The notes under the pieces: model-generated
Database searches by the model: none
What the model saw: only the letters and a program-made list of their open reading frames with translations
What the model was told of the DNA's origin: nothing
Shown here: one piece after another, positions 42,298 to 50,724 of the stretch
Layout of the letters: every line of letters starts with the position of its first letter
Numbering within the stretch: position 1 is the first letter of the stretch
Source of the DNA: Rubrobacter marinus
GTDB lineage: Bacteria; Actinomycetota; Rubrobacteria; Rubrobacterales; Rubrobacteraceae
Assembly (NCBI RefSeq): GCF_011492965.1
Contig: NZ_CP045121.1
Span: 434,001 to 498,000, forward strand
Length of the DNA stretch: 64,000 bases
Direction: 5' to 3'
Made by a program: the position numbers and the translations under genes

Positions 42298-43337
42298 CTA
42301 GGGTTGGTGGACCGCCGGATCAGGGCTCCTCCCCGGATGGTCTCGCCTGGTCTCACGTCGTAGCCGTGCCCGACGATGCAGTCTTCGAGGTACGCCCCGT
42401 CCCCGACCGAGGCCCCGGGGAGCAGGATGCTGCTCTTGATGGTGGCGTTGGGACGCACCCAGCAGTCCGTCCCGACCGTCACGTCGCCGGCGAGGGTGAC
42501 GTCGCGCCCGACCACGGCGTCCCTGCCCACGACCACGTAGCCCGAGAGGTTCGCGTCCGGGTGGATCTGGGCGTTCTCCCCGACCCAGACGGACTCTCCC
42601 CGCTTCTCCCCCGGGACCCTGACCCGCACCCTCCCCGAGAGCACGTCGAACTGCGCCTGGCGGTACGCCTCCAGCGTCCCGATGTCCGACCAGTAGAAGC
42701 TCCCCTGGTAGCCGACGAACCTCTCCCCGGCCCCCAGCAGCCGCGGGAAGACGTCCTTGGCGAAGTCGAAGAAGGCGCCGTCGGGGACGTACGAGAGCGC
42801 CCCGGGCTCCAGGACGTAGATGCCCGTGTTCGCCAGGGTGCTTATGGCCTCCTCCGGGTCCGGCTTCTCCTGGAAGCCCAGGATGTTGTCCTCCCCGTCG
42901 GTCTCGACCACCCCGAACTCCGAGGTGTCGTAGACGCGCCGGAGCGCCAGGGTCGCCAGGGCGCCCTTCTCCTTGTGGAAGCGGACGAGCCCGGTGAGGT
43001 CGACGTCGGTGAGGGCGTCGCCGGAGACGACGACGAAGGTCTCGTCGAAGCGGCCCGCGAGGCGCTTGACGCCGCCGGCCGTCCCGAGCAGCTCGTCCTC
43101 CCGCGAGAGGCGCACGGTCATGCCGTCGATGCTGGACTCCTCGCCGTAGGCCGCGAGCAGGGCGTCGGCGAGGTAGTGGACGTTCACGTGCGCCTCGGAG
43201 AAGCCGTGGCCGGCCAAGAGCTCGAAGATGTGTTGGATGATCGGGGTGTCCGCCACCGGGGCCATCGGTTTCGGCACCTCGCCGGTGAGGGGGAAGAGTC
43301 GGGTCCCCTTCCCCGCCGCGAGCACCATCGCCTTCAA
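42298..43337 (-). CDS. Sugar-phosphate nucleotidyltransferase with left-handed beta-helix
   Basis: About 346 residues from a TTG ([20 protein letters not shown]). Nucleotide-binding GxGTRL and PKPMAPV, catalytic-region [34 protein letters not shown], then hexapeptide repeats ([20 protein letters not shown]). It makes an NDP-sugar (GDP-mannose or dTDP/UDP-glucose type) for envelope polysaccharide. As given, the frame has no stop here and runs on antisense through the response regulator to 41514. One extra C in the CCC near 42300 would give STNP followed by TAG, the natural end. I therefore place the end at 42298. Confidence 0.8.
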
Positions 43338-43405
43338 AGGCGGACCGTCGGCAAGGCCTCCAGGAGACTCTGCAAAGAGCCCTTGCGTGCCATATATTCT
43401 CCCCG

Positions 43406-44306
43406 GTGCATGCGCGGACTCTACACGAACTCTTCCCGTCGGCCAAGATCGACGAGCCCCTGAGGCGCTACACGGCCTGGAAGATAGGCGGCCCCGCCGA
43501 CGCCCTCCTCGAGCCCGGGAGCGCCGAAGGGCTGATCCGGGCCGTCCGCAAGGCCCGGGAGAACGACGTCCCCGTCACGGTCCTGGGTGGCGGGACGAAC
43601 GTCCTCGTCCTCGACGGCGGCATCCGGGGGCTCACGATCCGCCTCGCCCGCTCCCTCACGAGCGTCGAGATCGAGGGGAACGGCGTCGTCGCCGACGCGG
43701 GCGTCCTCTACCCGGTCCTCGCGAACGCGACGGCCTCCAGAGGCCTGGAGGGCCTGGAGTTCGGGACCGGCATCCCGGGGACGGTCGGCGGCGCCGTCTA
43801 CATGAACGCTGGGGCCTACGGCGGGGAGACGCGGGAGGTCCTCGACTGGGCCGACGTCTACCGCCCGGAGGACGGCGAGGTCGTCCGCATGGCGAACGCA
43901 GACCTCGAGTTTCGCTACCGCGGGAGCGTCCTCCACGAGCACCCCGGCTGGGTCGTGCTGCGCGCCGGTTACGGGCTCGTCCCCGGCGACGCGGAGGAGC
44001 TCAAGGCCCGCATAAAGGGTTTCCGCAAGCAGCGCATGACCGGCTCCCGAACAAGCCGAGCTGCGGCTCCACCTTCAAGCGCCCCAAGGACGACTTCCCC
44101 GGCCGCGTCATAGAGGCGGCGGGCCTCAAGGGCACCAGGATCGGGCAGCTGGAGATCTCGCCGGACCACGCCAACTACTTCGTCAACCACGGCGGCGGCA
44201 CGGCGGGGACGCCCTGGCGCTCATGGAGCTCGCAAAGGAGACCGTCCGCGAGAAGCTCGGCGTCGAGCTGGAGCCGGAGGTCAGGGTGCTCGGAGAGCCC
44301 CTCTAG
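43406..44306 (+). pseudogene. murB: UDP-N-acetylenolpyruvoylglucosamine reductase MurB, two apparent frameshifts
   Basis: GTG start 7 nt after a TATATT box. N-terminal FAD-binding PCMH domain: [54 protein letters not shown]. The frame breaks at about 44046-44048 (TCCC); an extra C gives [17 protein letters not shown], the conserved active-site Ser region. It breaks again at 44205-44208 (GGGG); an extra G gives [16 protein letters not shown], ending in VRVLGEPL at 44306. All conserved parts are there, including [10 protein letters not shown]. MurB is an essential peptidoglycan enzyme, so sequence error is likelier than decay. Confidence 0.85.
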
Positions 44307-44376
44307 CCGCGAGCCCGCCGGTTCGACGGCCCCGGAGGACAGCGCGTCGTTCTGACGGGTTCCCGCCGGCGGGGGG

Positions 44377-44973
44377 CTAGCCCGCGGCCGACTGGCCGTC
44401 GCCGACGGCCTTCGGCGAGCGCCGGAACAGCTCGGGGATGTCGCCGAGGTCGGTGTGGAGGTCGCAGACGTCGAGGAGGGCCTGGGAGGTGCACTGGGCG
44501 GCGCTGATCGCCTCGACGCGCAGCCCCTTCTCGCTCTGAAGGTACTCGACGGCCTCGACGTAGTCGCCGTCGCCCGAGACGAGGACGTAGGCGTCGGCGT
44601 GGTCGGCCAGGCGCATCATGTCCACGACGATGCCCATGTCCCAGTCGCCCTTGTGGGTGACGGTCTTCTCGCCATCGGGGGTCACGGTCTCGTGGACGGT
44701 GAGCGGCTTGGAGCGGACCTTGTAGCCGAAGCGGTTGAGGTTGTAGACGAAGGAGCGGGCGCCCGAGCCGCCCTGAGCTTCTTCCGTCTCGTGCTTCTCC
44801 ACGATGTAGAACGTCGCGCGCAGGAGCTCCCGGCCGGCGACGGCGGCTTCGAGGAGGATGCCGTAATCCAGGACGCCCCTGTAATAGCTCTTGATGGAAT
44901 GGTAGAGGTTCGCGCCGTCCACGAAGACCGCGACCCTACCCCCCTCGTTTCTGGACCTCTGAACGGCTCCCAC
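44377..44973 (-). CDS. NYN-domain (LabA/DUF88) putative ribonuclease
   Basis: 198 residues from a GTG. The NYN/PIN-like acidic residues are clear: VAVFVDGANLYHSI, THKGDWDMGIVVDMMRLAD and YVLVSGDGDYVEAVEYLQS. An insertion (VHETVTPDGEKTV) separates strands. NYN proteins are metal-dependent RNases of the PIN fold. It is divergent from the STAS gene. A Ser/Ala-rich tail follows the domain. Confidence 0.88.
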   Translation of the reverse strand: MGAVQRSRNEGGRVAVFVDGANLYHSIKSYYRGVLDYGILLEAAVAGRELLRATFYIVEKHETEEAQGGSGARSFVYNLNRFGYKVRSKPLTVHETVTPDGEKTVTHKGDWDMGIVVDMMRLADHADAYVLVSGDGDYVEAVEYLQSEKGLRVEAISAAQCTSQALLDVCDLHTDLGDIPELFRRSPKAVGDGQSAAG

Positions 44974-45107
44974 GGCGCCGAATGGTAACAGAAAAAGCGC
45001 TTGACCGGGCCGCTCCGGAGGGGGGTGCTATGGTATGCTCGTGCGCTGAACGGGGCCGCCCGGTCCCGGTTCGAGGTCGTTCGGAAGCAGCAGGACGAGG
45101 GCGGAAC

Positions 45108-45443
45108 ATGGACTTCAATGTCAGCATAGACGAGCACGCCGACGCGTACTCCATAGTGGTCGTGAACGGCGAGGTGGATCTGCACACCGCCCCCAAGGTC
45201 CAGTACGCCATAGAGCGGGGCGCGGAGGGGGTGAGGGTGGTCGTCGTCGACATGGCGGGCGTCGCCTTTATGGACTCGACCGCCCTCTCGACGCTCATGA
45301 GGGCCAAGGAAACGCTCGAGAAGGGCGGAACGTCCCTCAGGCTCACCGCCCCGTCGGGGGCCGTCCAGCGCATCTTCGACGTCACCGGCTTCGGCGACTA
45401 CTTCGAGATCTACCCCTCCCGCGAAGACGCCATCGCACGGTAG
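45108..45443 (+). CDS. STAS-domain anti-sigma factor antagonist
   Basis: 111 residues, ATG with ACGAGGGCGG upstream. Classical SpoIIAA/RsbV pattern: IVVVNGEVDLHTAPKVQYAI, VVVVDMAGVAFMDSTALSTL (phosphorylatable Ser about residue 58), LRLTAPSGAVQRIFDVTG. It binds an anti-sigma kinase when unphosphorylated. No cognate kinase gene is adjacent; the STAS-HATPase at 32.9 kb belongs to the mobile element. Confidence 0.9.
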   Translation: MDFNVSIDEHADAYSIVVVNGEVDLHTAPKVQYAIERGAEGVRVVVVDMAGVAFMDSTALSTLMRAKETLEKGGTSLRLTAPSGAVQRIFDVTGFGDYFEIYPSREDAIAR

Positions 45444-45530
45444 CGCGCCGGACGGGGCGCTCGACCCGGCGGTCCGCGCGGCTCGCCCCCCTCTGACCTC
45501 TCCGAGCTTGCGTAATAGAATCGGGGGACG

Positions 45531-47060
45531 ATGATGACGGAGGCGAAAAGGATCGTTGTGCCCGAACCCCTGGCGAGGCTCGGGGAGGCGTTCGCGCGCA
45601 GGGGGCACGAGCTGTACCTCGTCGGCGGGTACGTCCGGGACCTCCTGCTCGCGGGCGAGAGCAAAAAGGACGTCGACGCGACGACGGGGGCAAGGCCGCA
45701 GGAGATCAAGGGGGTCCTGAGGCCGCTCGCCGAGCACCTGTGGACGATGGGGGAGCGGTTCGGGACGATCGGGGCGAAGGTCGGCACCTACGACGTAGAG
45801 GTGACCACCTACCGGAGCGATCTGTACACCGAGGGGAGCCGCCACCCGGAGGTGACCTTCGGCGAGAGCCTGATGGACGACCTCGCGCGGCGGGACTTCA
45901 CCATCAACGCGATCTCGGCCGGCGCCGGAACCGGCGAGATCCACGACCCGTTCGGCGGCAGAAAGGACCTGTCCCTCGGGGTCATCCGGGCCGTCGGCGA
46001 GCCCCTCGACCGGATGCGCGACGACCCTCTGCGGATGCTCAGGGCGGTGCGCTTCGAGACCACGCTGACGACGCAGGAGAGGCCGTTCGCCATCACCTCC
46101 GAGCTCGAGGCGGCGATCCGGGAGAACGCCCACTGGCTCGAGAGCATAAGCGCCGAGCGCATAAGGGAGGAGTTCGAGAAGATCCTCGTCTCCGACAACG
46201 TCGCCATGGGCCTGCGCGCCCTCGTCCGGCTCGGCCTGATGCCCTACATCGTCCCCGAGTTTATGGAGACGCTCGCCGTCGAGCAGGACACCGAGTTCCA
46301 CCACAAGGACGTCTTCGAGCACACCCTCATAGTGACGCAGAACGTGGAGGCCGACCCGATCCTGCGCAAGGCCGCCTTCTTCCACGACATCGGCAAGCCC
46401 CGCACCCTCGTCTACGAGCACCGCTGCACCTACTGCGGCCACAAGAGCACGCAGAAGACGCCCGGGATGGGCGAGTGCGAGCGCTGCGGCGGGCGGACGC
46501 TGCCCAAGAAGATCCACTTCTACGGCCACGAGAACGTCGGCGCCCACATCGCGAAGAAGGCGATGAAGCGCCTCGCCTACCCCAGGGACGACGCCGATGC
46601 CGTCGCCCACCTCGTCTCCAACCATATGCGCCCGATGGGCTACGCCGTGGGCCGCGACCCGTGGAGCGACTCCGCCGTCCGTCGCTTCGTCCGCGACACG
46701 TACCTCGAGCGCGGCGGGCGCGTCCTCGCAGACGTGGACATGCTCCTGAAGCTCGCCCGCGCCGACATCACCGGCAGCGCCCCAAGGAGGAGGCAGGTGG
46801 CGGTGGCGTCGTGGGAGAGCCTCAAGGCCCGCGTCGACGAGGTGCGCGCCGAGGACGCCATCGAGAAGCTCGAGAGCCCCCTGGACGGCAACCAGCTCAT
46901 GAAGCTCTTCGGGCGGGGCCCGGGGCGCTGGATCAAACCGATAAAAGACTATCTGGAGAACGAGGTCGTCGAGGGCCGCCTCGGCAAGGACGATACGGAA
47001 AAGGCGGCCGAGCTCGCCACGGCCTACGCCCGGGAGCACGGCATCTTCGAGGAGGGATAG
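45531..47060 (+). CDS. cca: CCA-adding tRNA nucleotidyltransferase with HD domain and zinc-finger insert
   Basis: 509 residues. The class II head has LYLVGGYVRDLLLAGESKKD with the DVD metal site, RDFTINAISAG, DRMRDDPLRMLRAVRFETTL and ESISAERIREEFEKIL. The HD domain follows (KDVFEHTLIVTQNV, RKAAFFHDIGKPRTL). Between that HD motif and the next His (FYGHENVGAHIAKK) sits an insert with two CxxC pairs (CTYCG ... CERCG, about residues 298-320) that should bind zinc. It repairs or builds tRNA 3' CCA; the tRNA-Arg here encodes CCA, so repair may dominate for it. It is followed after 3 nt by the sulfurtransferase. Confidence 0.92.
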   Translation: MMTEAKRIVVPEPLARLGEAFARRGHELYLVGGYVRDLLLAGESKKDVDATTGARPQEIKGVLRPLAEHLWTMGERFGTIGAKVGTYDVEVTTYRSDLYTEGSRHPEVTFGESLMDDLARRDFTINAISAGAGTGEIHDPFGGRKDLSLGVIRAVGEPLDRMRDDPLRMLRAVRFETTLTTQERPFAITSELEAAIRENAHWLESISAERIREEFEKILVSDNVAMGLRALVRLGLMPYIVPEFMETLAVEQDTEFHHKDVFEHTLIVTQNVEADPILRKAAFFHDIGKPRTLVYEHRCTYCGHKSTQKTPGMGECERCGGRTLPKKIHFYGHENVGAHIAKKAMKRLAYPRDDADAVAHLVSNHMRPMGYAVGRDPWSDSAVRRFVRDTYLERGGRVLADVDMLLKLARADITGSAPRRRQVAVASWESLKARVDEVRAEDAIEKLESPLDGNQLMKLFGRGPGRWIKPIKDYLENEVVEGRLGKDDTEKAAELATAYAREHGIFEEG

Positions 47061-47063
47061 AGC

Positions 47064-47936
47064 GTGACCTTCGATCCTCTGACGACCACGACCTGGCTGG
47101 CCGAACACCTCGACGACGGGGCCCTCCGCGTCGTCGACATCCGGGGCTACGTCAAGAAGAGAGACCTCGGGGAAGGCCGCCAGGAGGCCGAGTACTCGGG
47201 CGCCCGCGAGGAGTACGAAGAGGCCCACATCCCCGGCGCCGTCTACGTCGACTGGACCTCCGACATCACCGACCCCGACGACCCCGTCCCCGCCCAGCTC
47301 GCCCCTCCGGAGCGCTTCGCCGCCCTCATGGGCTCCCTCGGCATAGGGGACGGCGCGCACGTCGTCGTCTACGACCACGCGGGCGGCCAGTTCGCGACCC
47401 GCCTGTGGTGGGCCCTCACCTTCTACGGCCACGACCGCGTCTCCGTCCTCGACGGCGGCTGGAGAAAGTGGACCGCCGAAGGCCGACCGACTACCCCGGA
47501 GATCCCGGCCCCCACGCCCGCCGGCTTCACCCCTCGCCCGCGCCCGGAGTGGCGCGCCAGCGCCGAAGAGGTCCTGGACGCCGGCAGGACCGGCGACGCC
47601 CTCATCCTCGACGCCCGCGACAGGGGCCAGTACACCGGCTCCATAACGCGCGGCGCGGGGCGCCCGGGGCACGTCCCCGGCGCCGCTCACCTGCACGCGG
47701 ACAGCCTCTTCGAGGAGGGCGGCACCTTCCGGTCGAGGGAGGATCTCGAACAGAAGCTCCGCGAGGGCGGGGTGCCCGAAGACAGGGAGACGCCCGTCGT
47801 CGCCTACTGCAACGGCGGGGTGGCGGCGACCGTTCCGCTCTTCGCCATGCACCGCCTCGGCTACAAAAACCTCGCCAACTACGACGGCTCGTGGAACGAG
47901 TGGGGCGTGCGGGAGGACCTGCCGGCCGAAAGGTAG
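47064..47936 (+). CDS. Thiosulfate/3-mercaptopyruvate sulfurtransferase (tandem rhodanese)
   Basis: 290 residues from a GTG, 3 nt after cca. Two rhodanese domains: an inactive N-terminal one (VVDIRGYVKKRD, AHIPGAVYVDW, VVVYDHAGGQFATRLWWAL) and a catalytic C-terminal one (LILDARDRGQYTG, RPGHVPGAAHLHADS) with the active Cys in VVAYCNGGVAATVPLFAM (about residue 248). The loop CNGGVAA differs from the usual CGTGVTA or CGSGVTA, so substrate preference is uncertain. Confidence 0.9.
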   Translation: MTFDPLTTTTWLAEHLDDGALRVVDIRGYVKKRDLGEGRQEAEYSGAREEYEEAHIPGAVYVDWTSDITDPDDPVPAQLAPPERFAALMGSLGIGDGAHVVVYDHAGGQFATRLWWALTFYGHDRVSVLDGGWRKWTAEGRPTTPEIPAPTPAGFTPRPRPEWRASAEEVLDAGRTGDALILDARDRGQYTGSITRGAGRPGHVPGAAHLHADSLFEEGGTFRSREDLEQKLREGGVPEDRETPVVAYCNGGVAATVPLFAMHRLGYKNLANYDGSWNEWGVREDLPAER

Positions 47937-47982
47937 TGACCGTCGCGGGCGAGGCGCTGAGATCCAGCGGTATAGTAGAGGT

Positions 47983-48222
47983 ATGAGCAAGGCTCTGAAT
48001 ACGAAGATCGTCTCGCGAGACCCCGACGTGGTGAGTGGCGCCCTGGTCTTCGCGGGAACACGAGTACCCGCGAGGAACCTGGTGGATTACCTGAAGGCCG
48101 GTCACGACTTGAACGACTTCCTCGACGACTTCCCGGGCGTGAGCCGCGAGCAGGCCGAGGGCTGCCTGGAGCTAGCGATGGAAGCCGTGGAGGAGCTTCG
48201 CCCTGTGCGTGCTCCTCGATGA
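47983..48222 (+). CDS. DUF433 antitoxin
   Basis: 79 residues; ATG 6 nt after a TATAGT box, so probably leaderless. DUF433 pattern: IVSRDPDVVSGALVFAGTRV, PARNLVDYLKAGHDLNDFLDD, PGVSREQAEGCLELA. DUF433 proteins are antitoxins of PIN-like (DUF5615) toxins. The next gene begins within its 3' end (14-nt overlap). Confidence 0.88.
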   Translation: MSKALNTKIVSRDPDVVSGALVFAGTRVPARNLVDYLKAGHDLNDFLDDFPGVSREQAEGCLELAMEAVEELRPVRAPR

Positions 48223-48526
48223 GAACCTTCCCCGTAAACTAGCACGACTCTTCGGCCCCAGAGTCGAGGTCGTCACGGTCCGCGAGCGTGGCTGGGGTTC
48301 GAAGAAGAACGGAGAGCTTCTCGCCGCGGCAAGCGGAGAGTTCGACGCTCTACTTGCCGCCGACCGTAACCTCCCCGACCAGCAGAACCTCGCGCGTTAC
48401 GATGTCACCGTGCTGGTCCTCGAGGCTCGCAGCAACACGCTGGAGGACCTTGCCCCACTCGTTCCCGGGGCGATCGAGGCTCTACGCCGGGCTAGGCGGG
48501 GCGAAGCGGCGCGTGTTGAGGCCTGA
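48209..48526 (+). CDS. DUF5615 PIN-like toxin
   Basis: 105 residues from a GTG inside the DUF433 gene. LLDENLPRKLARLFG, VVTVRERGWGSKKNGELLAA and DALLAADRNLPDQQNL carry the Asp residues of the PIN-like fold (Mut7-C-related). It is expected to be an RNase restrained by the DUF433 partner. A second, unrelated PIN toxin (VapC) is in the mobile element. Confidence 0.87.
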   Translation: MLLDENLPRKLARLFGPRVEVVTVRERGWGSKKNGELLAAASGEFDALLAADRNLPDQQNLARYDVTVLVLEARSNTLEDLAPLVPGAIEALRRARRGEAARVEA

Positions 48527-48549
48527 CGGCGCCTCCCACCCAGAGTCTT

Positions 48550-49257
48550 CTAGCGCTGAAACTCCTGCGCCTTGAAGCGCTGGCCGGTCACGTCCCTCGA
48601 CTCGTCGGAGGCGAGGTAGAGGAAGACGGCGGTGTTCTCTTCCGGTGTGATCCTCGTCTGCGGGTCTTCTTCGGGGTAGGCGGCGGCGCGCATCTCGGTG
48701 CGCATGCTGCCGGGGTCGACGGCGTTGGCGCGGATGCCGCGGTCCCGCAGCTCCGCGGCCAGAATCTGGGTGAGGCCCTCGACGCCGAACTTGCTGACGG
48801 AGTAGGCGCCCCACTCGGCCCGGCCCTCCACGCTGACGCCGCTCACCACGTTGACGATCGAGGCGCCCTCCGGCATGTGTGGTATCGCAGCCTTTGAGAG
48901 GAGGAAGGGTGCCGTGAGGTTGGCGTCTATGACCCGGCGCCACTCGTCCTCGGGGTATTCTTCTATCTTCACGCGGGGGCCGAGGAGGCCCGCGTTGTTC
49001 ACGAGCACGTCGATCTTGCCGAAGCGCTCCACCGCGGCTTCTACGAGCCTCGCCACGTCGGCCTCGGACGCCACGTCCGCGGTCACGGCGAGGACCTCGG
49101 CCCCCGTCGCTTCGGCCTCCTCGGCGACGGGGCCGAGGGAGCCCTCGCTGCGGGCGGCCATCGCCAGCTTCGCGCCCTCCTTCGCGTAGGCGAGCGCGAG
49201 CGCCCTGCCGAGCCCCCGGCTTGCCCCGGTGATGAGTGCGACTTTGCCTTCGAGCAT
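48550..49257 (-). CDS. Short-chain dehydrogenase/reductase
   Basis: 235 residues; ATG at 49257 with AAAGGACGG upstream. Rossmann motif VALITGASRGLGRALALAYA, NNAGLLGP, catalytic Ser region IVNVVSGVSVEGRAEWGAYSVSK with Tyr-x-x-x-Lys, and ANAVDPGSMRTEM. NAD(P)-dependent oxidoreductase of unknown substrate. The Ala-Arg-Ser after the second strand (MAARSEGSL) suggests NADP preference. It converges with the PIN-like toxin gene. Confidence 0.9.
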   Translation of the reverse strand: MLEGKVALITGASRGLGRALALAYAKEGAKLAMAARSEGSLGPVAEEAEATGAEVLAVTADVASEADVARLVEAAVERFGKIDVLVNNAGLLGPRVKIEEYPEDEWRRVIDANLTAPFLLSKAAIPHMPEGASIVNVVSGVSVEGRAEWGAYSVSKFGVEGLTQILAAELRDRGIRANAVDPGSMRTEMRAAAYPEEDPQTRITPEENTAVFLYLASDESRDVTGQRFKAQEFQR

Positions 49258-49446
49258 GGTCCGTCCTTTCCGCTTGCTAGCTCTCGACGCCCCTGCTCCT
49301 ACGCTCGTTCGGGGCGCGAACCCCGACAGTCTACAGCGACTGCCGCCTGGATCCCCGTGCGCCGTCTTGCTCCTCGCCGGGAGGATCCCGGACCGGTCGG
49401 CCTCTAACTTACTGCAAACCCGTGCCGCTTGGCGTATAAAGGGTTC

Positions 49447-49503
49447 GTGATCGCATCCGTGGCAGAATCGGCGATGGGGACGAGGACGTACCTTGTACGG
49501 TGA
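49447..49503 (+). CDS. Possible leaderless 18-residue upstream ORF before the Crp/Fnr gene
   Basis: GTG at 49447 lies 6 nt after TATAAA (49435-49440), the spacing seen for leaderless starts elsewhere in this window. It encodes IASVAESAMGTRTYLVR and ends at 49503, overlapping the TTG (49493) proposed for the regulator. It could couple translation of that gene; no other evidence. Confidence 0.35.
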   Translation: MIASVAESAMGTRTYLVR

Positions 49504-50245
49504 GAACGCGCCGCCGTCCTGGGCGCGGCTGCCGGGTGCGCGGTGCCGGGCCGTGGAGCACCTGACCAAGCTGGAGGGCTTGCAGGAGTTCGAGCTCCTA
49601 GCGGGCCTCGAGGAAGGCTTCTTCCAGTCGATCGCGATCTCCGCCGAGGTCCTCGAGATCGGCGCCGGAACGGCGATCTACCGCGAGGGCCAACCCTCCG
49701 GCGCGGTCTACTTTATGCGCGAGGGCCGGGTGAAGCTCCACCGCACGAGCGGCGGCCCGAAGTCGCGCGACCAGATCCTGGGCGTCGTCGGCGACGGCTC
49801 CGTCCTCGGCCTCGCCTCCGCCCTCGAGGGCAAGCCCCAGAGCCACGGCGCCTCCGCCCTGACCGACTGCGTCCTCTACGCCGTCTTCCGCGACGACCTC
49901 GTCAACCTCGTCCTCGCCCACCCCGAGGCCGCCCTCAGGCTCGCCCAGGCCCTCGCCGCCCGCAACCGCGAGCTCGAGGACCTCGTCGGCGACCTGGTCT
50001 TCCACAGCGCCCCCCAGCGCGTGGCGCGCATGCTCCTGAACCTCGCGACCGAGGAGGGGCGCGTCACCAAGCGCGGCGTCGTCTTCGAGCCCTCGCTCTC
50101 CCGCCAGGAGATGGCCGAGGCGACCGGCATCTCGCGCGAGGCCCTCTCGCGCGCCCTGAGCCGCCTCGCCCAGGAGGGCATCTTGAGCCTAGACGGCAAG
50201 ACGATCACCATCCTCAAGCCCGTCGAGCTCCGCGCCCGAACCTGA
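49493..50245 (+). CDS. Crp/Fnr-family transcription regulator
   Basis: Up to 250 residues from the TTG at 49493; a GTG at 49553 gives the usual family length. cNMP-type beta barrel (AGTAIYREGQPSGAVYFMRE, GVVGDGSVLGLASALEG), dimer helix and a C-terminal wHTH (LSRQEMAEATGISREALSRA). The recognition helix has Glu-x-x-Ser-Arg (EALSR), the FNR arrangement that reads TTGAT. There is no N-terminal Cys cluster (only two Cys in all), so it is not an FNR-type iron-sulfur sensor; the signal is unknown. A matching TTGAT-N4-ATCA site follows the gene. Confidence 0.88.
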   Translation: MYGENAPPSWARLPGARCRAVEHLTKLEGLQEFELLAGLEEGFFQSIAISAEVLEIGAGTAIYREGQPSGAVYFMREGRVKLHRTSGGPKSRDQILGVVGDGSVLGLASALEGKPQSHGASALTDCVLYAVFRDDLVNLVLAHPEAALRLAQALAARNRELEDLVGDLVFHSAPQRVARMLLNLATEEGRVTKRGVVFEPSLSRQEMAEATGISREALSRALSRLAQEGILSLDGKTITILKPVELRART

Positions 50246-50281
50246 GAACGCTTCGCAATAAGAACCCGTTTTGCGGGTAAT

Positions 50282-50295
50282 TTGATCTGGATCAC
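50282..50295. promoter_or_regulatory. FNR/CRP-like operator TTGATCTGGATCAC
   Basis: Nine of ten defined positions of TTGAT-N4-ATCAA are kept. It lies 37 nt after the regulator gene and 117 nt before the ferredoxin GTG. The regulator's EALSR recognition helix should read TTGAT, so control of the ferredoxin by its neighbour is a direct inference. Confidence 0.6.
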
Positions 50296-50301
50296 GCGCG
50301 T

Positions 50302-50344
50302 CCATGATGCCGATCATGGGCCCCGATGATGGGCGTCATCGGGG
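50302..50344. promoter_or_regulatory. Two further dyads upstream of the ferredoxin
   Basis: CCATGAT-GCCG-ATCATGG (50302-50319) and CCCCGATGA-TGGGCG-TCATCGGGG (50321-50344) follow the FNR-like site directly. They share an ATGAT/ATCAT core and may be additional operators. The second could also form a transcript hairpin. A promoter-like TTATAAA follows at about 50369. Confidence 0.5.
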
Positions 50345-50412
50345 GGTATCCGGCCCCTCCCGGCCTTGTTATAAAGCCTGTACAGAGAGCAGGTTCCGAG
50401 AGGAGGAACACA

Positions 50413-50646
50413 GTGACCTACGTTATCACCGAGCCGTGCATCGGCACGAAGGACCAGTCCTGCGTCGAGGTTTGCCCGGTCGATTGCATCTACGACGCGG
50501 GCGATCACTTCATGATCAACCCCGAGGAGTGCATCGACTGCGGCGCCTGCGAGCCGGAGTGCCCGGTCGAGGCGATCTACCCCGAGGACGAGGTCCCGGA
50601 CGATCAGGAGAGCTACATCTCCAAGGCCGCCAGCCACTTCGAGTAG
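50413..50646 (+). CDS. fdxA: 7Fe ferredoxin ([3Fe-4S][4Fe-4S])
   Basis: 77 residues from a GTG with GAGAGGAGG upstream. The first cluster motif is Cx7Cx3CP ([14 protein letters not shown]), typical of the 3Fe/4Fe FdxA type, and the second is [12 protein letters not shown]. Small electron carrier. It stands alone between the Crp/Fnr gene with its operators and a strong terminator. Confidence 0.93.
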   Translation: MTYVITEPCIGTKDQSCVEVCPVDCIYDAGDHFMINPEECIDCGACEPECPVEAIYPEDEVPDDQESYISKAASHFE

Positions 50647-50667
50647 GACCGCAGGGGCTGTACGGAC

Positions 50668-50698
50668 GGGGGAGGGGCCTTCGGGCTCCTCCCTTTTT
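50668..50698 (+). terminator. Terminator after the ferredoxin gene
   Basis: GGGGAGGGGCC and GGGCTCCTCCC pair around TTC and are followed by TTTTT, 22 nt after the stop codon. Confidence 0.85.
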
Positions 50699-50724
50699 CG
50701 CGCCGCGCGCTAACTGCTGCTGGA

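Noticed and set aside
45740..47986. 748-codon plus-strand frame over cca and the sulfurtransferase
   Set aside because: Arg/Pro-rich alternative frame without motifs; the real genes are in other frames.
44682..47990. 1102-codon minus-strand frame spanning STAS, cca and the sulfurtransferase
   Set aside because: It would overlap three well-supported genes, and its translation shows no domain.
49493..50245. True FNR oxygen sensor
   Set aside because: Only two cysteines in the protein, neither in a cluster-binding arrangement.
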